Positions 1 through 5,121 of a stretch of DNA of 5,121 nt are shown piece by piece; position 1 is the first letter of the stretch; each line of letters begins with the position of its first letter. The position numbers and the translations under genes are program-made. The stretch comes from an uncultured Porphyromonadaceae bacterium (lineage in GTDB: Bacteria > Bacteroidota > Bacteroidia > Bacteroidales > Muribaculaceae), in the NCBI GenBank assembly GCA_947178565.1, contig CAMWYV010000112.1, forward strand, positions 1 to 5,121. The letters are read 5' to 3'. The notes under the pieces were generated by a model. It did not search any database, was not told the DNA's origin, and worked only from the letters and a program-made list of their open reading frames with translations.

Positions 1-274
<274 letters not shown>

Positions 275-298
275 TCACGATGCGGCAGATTTTAAGTG

Positions 299-306
299 CA
301 AAATTA
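299..306 (-). promoter_or_regulatory. Predicted gltX promoter, -7 box
   Basis: On the minus strand this reads TAATTTTG, a full match to the Bacteroidota -7 consensus TAnnTTTG. It predicts a transcript start near 292-295 and an untranslated leader of roughly 80 bases before gltX. The expected -33 position (about 327-330) reads TTTT on the minus strand, only a partial match to TTTG. The spacer is dominated by a run of ten A (plus-strand T at 308-317). The -33 area coincides with the T-tract of the glucokinase terminator. Confidence 0.65.
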
Positions 307-324
307 CTTTTTTTTTTCGGATAT

Positions 325-360
325 ATAAAAAAGAAGTGCCTGCCGCGGTGCGACAGGCAC
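325..360 (-). terminator. Rho-independent terminator of the ROK glucokinase gene
   Basis: Bases 336-360 form a hairpin: a perfect 7-bp outer stem (336-342 with 354-360), one mismatch (C343/A353), then three further G-C pairs around a 3-base loop. Reading on the minus strand, the hairpin is followed at once by a T-rich run (335 down to about 327). It lies about 33 bases past the glucokinase stop codon. There is no T-tract on the plus-strand side, so it acts on minus-strand transcription, separating glucokinase from gltX. Confidence 0.88.
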
Positions 361-392
361 AATAATGTGTTTATTGGTTAGCCCGAGATATA

Positions 393-1406
393 TCAGGGAA
401 TGGGTGCGGCGGTAGCGGGTGATGCCATGGAAGTGGTGGGGGCTTTGGCTTCCCAACCGAGCGCGCTTGCGCCGAGAACTGCCGCATCAGCTTCTTTGAG
501 CTCGGATAGGAGCACCTTCACTTTGCCCTTATAGATGCTGAGCATATTTTTCTCCATTGCGTTGACGAGCGGTTTCATGATGAGATCGCCCGCTTTGGCG
601 AGGCCACCGAAGAGCACGAATGCCTCGGGTGAGGAGAAAGCGGTGAAATCAGCGAGAGCCTCACCGAGTATTTCGCCGGTATATTCAAATATCTCTTTGG
701 CGATCTTGTCACCTGCCATAGCTGCATCATATACGTCCTTAGAGGTAATGGCGTCAAAGGGAATGTCGCGGAGAGTAGATGGCTCTGTGCGGATTTCAAG
801 GAACTCGCGTGCTGTACGGCTTACTCCTGTAGCCGAGCAGTATGTTTCAAGGCATCCGGCTCTGCCACAGCCGCAGAGACGACCGTTGTTGCGCTTGACG
901 ATAACGTGACCCAGCTCACCGGCAAATCCGTCGTGACCATACACAAGCTGACCGTTGATAACGATTCCGCTGCCTACTCCTGTGCCGAGTGTGATCATAA
1001 TGAAGTCTTTGAGTCCGCGGGCTGCTCCATAAGTCATTTCGCCGATAGCTGCCGCATTGGCATCGTTTGTAATGGCAACAGGGATACCGAATTTTTCACT
1101 GAGCAGGTGTGCGAAAGGCACCGGTGTGGGCCAGGGGAGATTGACGCCGTCCTCGATCATGCCGGTGAAATAGTTGGCATTGGGCGCTCCGACTCCGATA
1201 CCATAGATTTTATCTTCGGCGTCGATAGCTTTTACGAGTCTCATGGTTTCATTGTATAGCTCCTCAATATAATCATTGATATTTGAGTGCTTGCGGGTTT
1301 TGATAGAATCGCTTGCCAGAACCACGCCACGTGCATCCACGATTCCGAACACGGTATTGGTACCGCCCATGTCTATGCCGATAACATAGGGTTTGCTGTT
1401 TACCAT
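393..1406 (-). CDS. glk: ROK-family glucokinase / hexokinase
   Basis: This gene encodes a cytoplasmic sugar kinase of the ROK family, most likely phosphorylating glucose to glucose-6-phosphate with ATP as the entry step to glycolysis; the homologous RokA of Bacteroides fragilis is known to accept several hexoses. The 337-residue protein has the N-terminal phosphate-binding motif DMGGTN (12-17), the catalytic Asp in TNDANAA (D115), the glycine loop GTGVGSG (141-147), the sugar-binding/zinc motif GELGH (163-167), and the ROK zinc site CGCGRAGCLE (178-187), with H167, C178, C180 and C185 as expected ligands. All key residues are intact and the length is close to the family norm. There is no N-terminal DNA-binding domain, so it is a kinase rather than a NagC/XylR-type repressor. 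The start ATG at 1404-1406 lies just before the conserved YVIGIDMGGTN block. The last 17 residues are a loose Ala/Pro/Thr/Ser tail. It appears monocistronic, with its own promoter and terminator. Exact sugar preference is inferred. Confidence 0.94.
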   Translation of the reverse strand: MVNSKPYVIGIDMGGTNTVFGIVDARGVVLASDSIKTRKHSNINDYIEELYNETMRLVKAIDAEDKIYGIGVGAPNANYFTGMIEDGVNLPWPTPVPFAHLLSEKFGIPVAITNDANAAAIGEMTYGAARGLKDFIMITLGTGVGSGIVINGQLVYGHDGFAGELGHVIVKRNNGRLCGCGRAGCLETYCSATGVSRTAREFLEIRTEPSTLRDIPFDAITSKDVYDAAMAGDKIAKEIFEYTGEILGEALADFTAFSSPEAFVLFGGLAKAGDLIMKPLVNAMEKNMLSIYKGKVKVLLSELKEADAAVLGASALGWEAKAPTTSMASPATAAPIP

Positions 1407-1450
1407 TTTAGTTTAAGGTTTTGATTGTGTTATTTATTGTTAGTTTTCCG

Positions 1451-1458
1451 CAAAGTTA
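1451..1458 (-). promoter_or_regulatory. Predicted ROK glucokinase promoter, -7 box
   Basis: The minus strand reads TAACTTTG, an exact match to the Bacteroidota TAnnTTTG -7 element. It predicts a transcript start near 1444-1447 and a leader of about 40 bases, rich in A and T, before the glucokinase ATG at 1406. No convincing TTTG -33 element is seen 19-21 bases upstream (around 1478-1482), so the call rests on the -7 match and its position. Confidence 0.68.
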
Positions 1459-1671
1459 AAATAAATAATGAAATGATTGTCATGTTTTTGGAATATTTTT
1501 GAAATAATCCGTGACATTGACGGGAAATTTGTACCTTCCGACGCGATTTTCAGGGATGTTTTCATACGGTGTCACGAATATACCCGGGGGGATGATACAA
1601 TAAAAATCGTGTTTAACCGTTATTTTTCTGTTAATAAGCCCTACGGGCGTGCACAATTATATTTATTTGCT
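1459..1671. other. Divergent intergenic region, no gene seen
   Basis: This stretch separates the minus-strand glucokinase from the plus-strand protease operon. It is A/T-rich near both promoters with a more mixed centre. I see no credible coding sequence: the longest plus-strand frame starts at a TTG, runs through the protease promoter and has no family resemblance. Small inverted repeats exist (cgtgaca at 1510-1516 with tgtcacg at 1570-1576; a 4-bp GC hairpin at 1638-1648), but neither is followed by a T-tract. An operator site is possible but cannot be shown from sequence alone. Confidence 0.5.
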
Positions 1672-1679
1672 TACCTTTG
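1672..1679 (+). promoter_or_regulatory. Predicted promoter of the protease-MscS operon, -7 box
   Basis: The sequence TACCTTTG matches the Bacteroidota -7 consensus TAnnTTTG exactly. The transcript would start near 1683-1686, giving a very short leader of about 17-20 bases before the ATG at 1703. This also decides the gene start: an upstream in-frame ATG at 1649 would lie ahead of the transcript start. No clear TTTG -33 motif is found about 20 bases upstream (the area around 1648-1652 is GC-rich). Confidence 0.72.
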
Positions 1680-1702
1680 CATCGTTAAGTTTTTTCTTGT
1701 TT

Positions 1703-2947
1703 ATGAGGAATAAAGTATTCAATTATCTGGCTATATTGTGCGGGATTGTGACTCTCGCTATCACATCCTGTTCTAAAAAAGATGATCCGGATCCTGTTCA
1801 GGAGCCGAAATGTACCGTATTGGTATATATGGTCGCCGATAACGATCTCGGCGGAGGTGGCGGTTACGGTGGTGTAAATGTAGATAAGGTGAATATGAAT
1901 CAGATGCAGCAGGCGGTAGCGAGAGGTGCGCTGAACGGCGGTAGGCTTCTGGTGTACTATGATCCGTCTGAAGCTGATATTGAACCTCAGTTGCTTGAAA
2001 TTACAGAAGGAGGCACCGTATCGCTTAAGGCATATTCCGAACAGGGCTCTTCGCTGGACGCTGATTTTATGCGTCAGGTGCTCGCTGATGCGGCTGAGTT
2101 GGCTCCCGCTCCTAAGAACTGGCTTGTTTTATGGAGTCACGGCACCGGATGGATAGAGAGTCTGGATTCCCGCTCGGCTGGCTACGAGGCATCGACTACC
2201 TCATTCGGTAAGGATACGCATCCATATACCACCGAGATGACTGTCGGTACCCTCGCATCGGTGCTCGGAAATGACAAATACTACGATGTTATCTATTTCG
2301 ACTGCTGCTTTATGGGCTGCATCGAGGTGATGTATGAGCTTCGCAATGCTGCTAAAGAGATAGTTTCTTCGGCTACCGAGCTGCCGGTTAACGGTATGCC
2401 GTATGATGTCAATGTTCCGGCTATGTTTGCTGATGATGCAACAGCCAGACAGGTGGCGGAGAATACTCTCAATCATTATCTGGATTTATATAATCAGTAT
2501 GGTCCCAAGCCGGCGTATTCGTGCACCATGGCGGTTGTGAATACCGATGAGATTGAGCCGCTTGCCGAGGCTACGCGTGCTATTCAGCTTACGGGTGTGA
2601 CCGCACCTTTTTCTTACGATAATTTAAATGACCCGGAGCATACGGCGGTGCCTCTTTATCGTAAGAATGGCACTAATTCCCGCACTTACGATTTTGGCCA
2701 TTATATAAATCATCTTGAAATCGATGACCGGAGTCTGTTGGATAACTGGAATGAGAAATATCGTGCCGCGGTGACTTACTTCGGTAGTACTCCGATCAGT
2801 TATGGGCTTGATATGAGTGAGTTTACCGGGCTCGGTTCTTATATAGTACATAATAAATCAGACCTTCGTATCTGCGGTTACACCAACCTTGCATGGTATA
2901 AGGATGTTGTAAGTGTCAATCCGTCTCTTCAGGATACTCAGAACTGA
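1703..2947 (+). CDS. Clostripain-family (C11) cysteine protease, lipoprotein
   Basis: This gene encodes a probable secreted cysteine endopeptidase of MEROPS family C11 (clan CD). Characterised members (clostripain, fragipain, PmC11) cut after Arg or Lys. The 414-residue protein starts with a lipoprotein signal: a basic MRNK, a hydrophobic core, then a lipobox ITSC with C23 as the lipidated residue. SKKDD follows, resembling the charged export signal that sends Bacteroidota lipoproteins to the cell surface. The catalytic domain follows: VYMVADNDL (41-49), the His motif WSHGTGW with H146, and the Cys motif FDCCFMG, in which C202 aligns with the nucleophile of the family DACxM motif. A Gly-rich run (50-57) replaces part of the usual helix after VYMVADNDL. 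I chose ATG 1703 over 1649 because it puts the signal peptide at the N-terminus and lies downstream of the -7 box. Its stop overlaps the MscS start by one base. Substrate unknown; the family assignment is firm. Confidence 0.9.
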   Translation: MRNKVFNYLAILCGIVTLAITSCSKKDDPDPVQEPKCTVLVYMVADNDLGGGGGYGGVNVDKVNMNQMQQAVARGALNGGRLLVYYDPSEADIEPQLLEITEGGTVSLKAYSEQGSSLDADFMRQVLADAAELAPAPKNWLVLWSHGTGWIESLDSRSAGYEASTTSFGKDTHPYTTEMTVGTLASVLGNDKYYDVIYFDCCFMGCIEVMYELRNAAKEIVSSATELPVNGMPYDVNVPAMFADDATARQVAENTLNHYLDLYNQYGPKPAYSCTMAVVNTDEIEPLAEATRAIQLTGVTAPFSYDNLNDPEHTAVPLYRKNGTNSRTYDFGHYINHLEIDDRSLLDNWNEKYRAAVTYFGSTPISYGLDMSEFTGLGSYIVHNKSDLRICGYTNLAWYKDVVSVNPSLQDTQN

Positions 2948-2949
2948 TG
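2945..2949 (+). promoter_or_regulatory. TGATG stop/start overlap coupling protease and MscS translation
   Basis: The protease stop TGA (2945-2947) and the channel ATG (2947-2949) share one base. There is no obvious separate ribosome-binding site ahead of the channel gene, and no other in-frame ATG until codon 129, which is inside the pore helix. This implies reinitiation by ribosomes finishing the protease, so the two proteins should be made in linked amounts. Confidence 0.75.
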
Positions 2950-4062
2950 ATCCGTTTGTTTTTACAGATACCGTTGCCGGAGGCTGTTACCGACAGCATT
3001 CCCACTCCCGGTCAGGAAATCGGTGCGTTGAAGAATATCACTCTTGACGAGCTGATAAACGGGCTGGTGAAAGATGTTGTGAGCTTTTCCATTCATCTGG
3101 CAATCGCAATATTGGTATTCTATGTCGGCAAGTTTATCATAAAGCGTATCTACACAGCCACCGGCGCTATTCTTGCCAGAAGAAAAGTAGATGCTTCACT
3201 CTCCACCTTTATCCTGAGTCTCATCAGGATAGTTCTTTACTTCATTCTGTTGGTGACGGTTATAGGTATTCTCGGCATCAATACAAGCTCTTTCATAGCG
3301 CTATTTGCATCGGCCGGTGTTGCTATAGGTATGGCGTTGAGCGGCACTCTCCAGAACTTTGCGGGAGGTGTGCTGATCCTTCTGCTTAAGCCGTACAAAA
3401 TAGGTGACTATATTGAGGCGCAGGGATTTGCCGGAACAGTGACCCAGATTCAGATTTTCTCCACACTGATAAGTACCCCGGACAACAAATCTATCAATAT
3501 TCCCAACGGTGCCCTGAGCACAGGTTCTATAAACAATTGGTCGCATAACCCATATCGTAGGGTGCAGTGGGATGTGGGCATTTCTTACGGCGATGATTTC
3601 GATACCGCTAAAAACGCTCTTTTGGAGATTGTAAATGCGGATGAGATGGTTATACGTCCCGGTATAGAGCAGATAGATAAGGATGCGGAGGATGCCAGAT
3701 TGAAGGATGAGTCAGACGCAGCTGCGTCTGCAGAGGCGGCAAACCCCACCCAGGCTAAAAAAGTGGGCTGGATAAAGCGCATTATTCAGCGTCAGAAAGA
3801 GAGGATTCAGGAGCGCAACGAGCGTCAGGTGGCGGCATTGCAGTCTCTTGTCAAGAGTCCTGTTGCTCTTCCGAGTGTGACAATCTCTGATTTAGGTGAC
3901 AGTAGCGTCAATCTGGTTGTGAAGGCATGGGTGAGAACCGAAAACTATTGGACTGTTTATTACCGTATCCTGGAGAGGATATACACGGAGCTGCCTAAGA
4001 GCGGAGTTTCATTCCCGTTCCCGCAGATGGATGTCCACGTGGTCGCGATGCCCAAGAGCTGA
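2947..4062 (+). CDS. MscS-family small-conductance mechanosensitive channel with a cytoplasmic insertion
   Basis: This gene encodes an inner-membrane channel that opens under membrane tension and releases solutes during hypo-osmotic shock; MscS proteins form heptamers. The 371-residue protein has three membrane segments: TM1 about 45-67, TM2 about 86-109, and the pore helix TM3 about 113-148. TM3 aligns well with E. coli MscS: V125 and M129 fall where the gate leucines L105 and L109 sit, and G133 and G141 match the kink glycines G113 and G121 (alignment made from memory). The beta domain follows (LKPYKIGDYIEAQG through INIPNGAL, 147-190), then the alpha/beta domain ending in FPFPQMDV (356-363). 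Between about 238 and 305 there is an extra charged segment, acidic/Ala-rich then strongly basic and helical (QRQKERIQERNERQ), absent from E. coli MscS; this makes the protein longer than the 286-residue E. coli channel. It is second in an operon with the C11 protease and followed by a terminator. Confidence 0.93.
   Translation: MIRLFLQIPLPEAVTDSIPTPGQEIGALKNITLDELINGLVKDVVSFSIHLAIAILVFYVGKFIIKRIYTATGAILARRKVDASLSTFILSLIRIVLYFILLVTVIGILGINTSSFIALFASAGVAIGMALSGTLQNFAGGVLILLLKPYKIGDYIEAQGFAGTVTQIQIFSTLISTPDNKSINIPNGALSTGSINNWSHNPYRRVQWDVGISYGDDFDTAKNALLEIVNADEMVIRPGIEQIDKDAEDARLKDESDAAASAEAANPTQAKKVGWIKRIIQRQKERIQERNERQVAALQSLVKSPVALPSVTISDLGDSSVNLVVKAWVRTENYWTVYYRILERIYTELPKSGVSFPFPQMDVHVVAMPKS
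3713..3730 (+). repeat. Perfect 18-bp palindrome inside the MscS gene
   Basis: The sequence cagacgcagctgcgtctg equals its own reverse complement over all 18 bases; flanking bases do not extend it. It lies within the part of the gene encoding the acidic/Ala-rich half of the cytoplasmic insertion (SDAAASA, residues 256-262). Alternating Ala codons can give such symmetry by chance, so function is not implied. Confidence 0.8.
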
Positions 4063-4089
4063 CCGGTGCTGTAAGATCTATAAGGTATA

Positions 4090-4136
4090 GAATGCTCCAA
4101 GTTTCCGTAAGGAAAAGTTGGAGCATTCCATTTATT
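4090..4136 (+). terminator. Rho-independent terminator of the protease-MscS operon
   Basis: An 11-bp perfect outer stem (4090-4100 with 4118-4128) leads through a small internal loop to a 5-bp inner stem (4102-4106 with 4111-4115) closed by a GTAA loop of the GNRA type. It begins 27 bases after the MscS stop codon. The downstream tract CATTTATTT is T-rich but interrupted, so stem strength must do most of the work. The stem is symmetrical enough to work on the opposite strand too, though no gene there clearly needs it. Confidence 0.85.
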
Positions 4137-4148
4137 TCCGTAATTTTG
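4118..4148 (+). promoter_or_regulatory. Predicted recJ promoter
   Basis: A -7 box TAATTTTG (4141-4148) matches the Bacteroidota consensus TAnnTTTG exactly, and a TTG at 4118-4120 lies 20 bases upstream at the proper -33 spacing. The predicted transcript start is about 4152-4155. The -33 element is part of the descending arm of the preceding operon terminator, so the two signals are packed into the same bases. This leaves recJ with a leader of about 160 bases. Confidence 0.72.
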
Positions 4149-4152
4149 CGAT

Positions 4153-4315
4153 ACCATAGGCGCAGACTGCTCTTTTGGCAGCGGCTTCCGCGATAGTGTC
4201 GCGGTTCTCTCCATAGCCGATGAGCCTATGAAACCCGCACACCTTGTTGTGCCGGATACCCGGTTTTTCTATTGTCCGAGTGTCCGATTAGCTTGATAAT
4301 AGAAAAAACAACATA
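4153..4315 (+). promoter_or_regulatory. Candidate structured 5' leader of recJ
   Basis: This untranslated stretch between the predicted transcript start and the recJ ATG has several possible RNA stems. A closing helix pairs 4155-4164 with 4221-4230 (9 of 10 pairs) and encloses hairpins at 4167-4181 (4 bp, 7-base loop) and 4188-4204 (6 bp, 5-base loop). Further on are a 5-bp hairpin at 4237-4252 and a 14-pair A/T-rich stem (4263-4276 with 4295-4309) that ends 7 bases before the start codon. A weak ccgg hairpin followed by TTTTT (4252-4268) could act as an attenuator. I do not recognise any known riboswitch, ribozyme or small RNA here. The opposite strand has an open frame over 4132-4287, which is the rival explanation. 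Function is unproven. Confidence 0.4.
4263..4309 (+). repeat. A/T-rich inverted repeat just upstream of the recJ start
   Basis: The arms gtttttctattgtc (4263-4276) and gataatagaaaaaac (4295-4309) pair with one bulged A and one G-T wobble, around an 18-base loop. The loop region overlaps a short direct repeat of tgtccga (4273-4279 and 4281-4287). The right arm is the A-rich segment directly before the ATG, the part of a Bacteroidota leader that usually helps ribosome entry, so pairing could lower translation. It has no T-tract after it and so is not a terminator for the plus strand. Confidence 0.6.
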
Positions 4316-5121
4316 ATGACAAGTAAATGGAATTATTTACCCCTAACAACAGAAGAGCAGAAATTAGAAACAGAGTTAGATAAAAAATATGCTTCGTGCG
4401 CCCCGGTCGGCGAGCTGCTGATACAGAGAGGAATAACATCGGTTGAAGATGCCGAGAAGTTTTTTCATCCGTCGCTGAAAAATCTCCATGACCCGTTCCT
4501 TATGGAGGGTATGGCTGAGGCTGTGGCGCGGCTCAACAAAGCGTTGGGCTCAAAGGAGCGGATTATGGTGTATGGCGACTATGATGTGGACGGAACTACA
4601 GCTGTGTCGCTCGTATATAAATATCTGAGAAATTTTTACTCCAATGTGGACTATTATATTCCGAGCCGCGATGATGAGGGTTACGGAATATCGAAGCACA
4701 GCATTGACTATGCCGCTTCGATGGGGGTTTCACTGTTCATTGTCCTTGATTGCGGAATCAAGGCTATAGAAGAAGTTAAGTACGCCAAATCTATCGGCAT
4801 CGACTTTATCATCTGCGACCATCATGTTCAGGATGATGAGTTGCCGCCGGCAGTCGCTATTCTCAATCCCAAGCTCGAAGGCAGCACATATCCTTGTTCT
4901 CATCTCAGCGGATGCGGGGTGGGATATAAATTCATGCAGGCGTTTGCCAAAAGCAACTCGCTTCCCCTTGCCGATCTTGAGAATATGCTTGATCTTGTCG
5001 CGGTAAGTATAGCTGCGGATATTGTTCCGATGGTGGACGAGAACAGGATTCTAGCATACCACGGTCTGCGCCGCCTCAATAACAATCCGAATCTCGGGCT
5101 TCGCGCTATTATACGCACATG
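4316..5121 (+). CDS. recJ: Single-stranded-DNA-specific exonuclease RecJ, N-terminal part (partial)
   Basis: This gene encodes the 5'-to-3' single-strand DNA exonuclease that acts in RecF-pathway recombination, mismatch repair and stalled-fork processing, in the cytoplasm. The first 268 codons are present and the frame is open to the window edge; family members are usually about 560-580 residues, so about half is missing. The DHH-superfamily phosphoesterase motifs are intact: VYGDYDVDG (85-93, with D88, D90, D92), LDCG (D145), CDHH (D168, H169, H170) and the later SIAADIVPM segment with D235. These are the metal-binding and catalytic residues of this fold. The GCGVGYK stretch (199-205) is also typical of the family. 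The start ATG at 4316-4318 is preceded by an A-rich stretch without a Shine-Dalgarno site, and the N-terminal residues (MTSKWNYLPL) resemble RecJ N-termini. It appears to be transcribed from its own promoter at 4118-4148. Confidence 0.95.
   Translation, partial: MTSKWNYLPLTTEEQKLETELDKKYASCAPVGELLIQRGITSVEDAEKFFHPSLKNLHDPFLMEGMAEAVARLNKALGSKERIMVYGDYDVDGTTAVSLVYKYLRNFYSNVDYYIPSRDDEGYGISKHSIDYAASMGVSLFIVLDCGIKAIEEVKYAKSIGIDFIICDHHVQDDELPPAVAILNPKLEGSTYPCSHLSGCGVGYKFMQAFAKSNSLPLADLENMLDLVAVSIAADIVPMVDENRILAYHGLRRLNNNPNLGLRAIIRT

Noticed and set aside
1510..1576. Inverted repeat cgtgaca/tgtcacg in the intergenic region
   Set aside because: Seven bases with 53 bases between the arms is close to chance expectation, and it has no T-tract or clear promoter overlap.
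1649..1702. Upstream ATG giving an 18-residue longer protease
   Set aside because: It lies ahead of the TACCTTTG -7 box and would place a second hydrophobic stretch before a normal lipoprotein signal; ATG 1703 gives a classic signal peptide.
1477..1713. Plus-strand frame of 78 codons in the divergent intergenic region
   Set aside because: It starts at TTG, spans the protease promoter and start codon in another frame, and the product has no recognisable family features.
3960..4214. Minus-strand frame of 84 codons over the MscS end and terminator
   Set aside because: It reads antisense through the conserved MscS C-terminus and the terminator hairpin, with no family resemblance; the neighbouring frame at 4132-4287 looks more protein-like.
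4216..4234. Hammerhead-like core (CGATGAG ... GAAAC) in the recJ leader
   Set aside because: The core should read CTGANGA followed by a closed stem II before GAAA; here the intervening bases cannot form that stem and no cleavage-site helix is found.

Overview
The window looks like chromosomal DNA of a Bacteroidota bacterium, most likely order Bacteroidales. Four sites match the TAnnTTTG -7 promoter signature of this phylum. Start codons follow A/T-rich leaders rather than clear Shine-Dalgarno sites. One gene carries a lipoprotein signal followed by a Lys/Asp-rich stretch typical of surface lipoproteins in this group, and the ROK kinase resembles Bacteroides glucokinases. A Muribaculaceae-type gut genome is a guess from overall feel, not something I can prove.

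Layout: (1) 1-214, minus strand: the N-terminal 71 codons of glutamyl-tRNA synthetase (gltX), cut by the window edge, with its promoter at 299-306. (2) 325-1406, minus strand: a complete ROK-family glucokinase with its own promoter (1451-1458) and a rho-independent terminator (325-360) that abuts the gltX promoter. (3) 1407-1702: a divergent intergenic region with promoters for the genes on either side. (4) 1703-4062, plus strand: a two-gene operon, a clostripain-family (C11) cysteine protease lipoprotein and an MscS-type mechanosensitive channel, sharing 1 base in a TGATG stop/start junction and ending at a strong hairpin terminator (4090-4136). (5) 4118-4315: the recJ promoter, partly inside that terminator, then a roughly 160-nt leader with several possible stems. 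(6) 4316-5121, plus strand: the first 268 codons of RecJ exonuclease, cut by the window edge.

The genes are mostly unrelated housekeeping functions: translation, sugar phosphorylation, osmotic protection and DNA repair. The protease-channel pair is the only probable functional unit, and why the two are coupled is not obvious. Nothing here is a clear new system. The parts most worth a second look are the roughly 65-residue charged insertion in the cytoplasmic domain of the MscS channel (with a perfect 18-bp palindrome in its DNA), the coupled protease-channel operon, and the structured region upstream of recJ, which also has an open, protein-like frame on the opposite strand.
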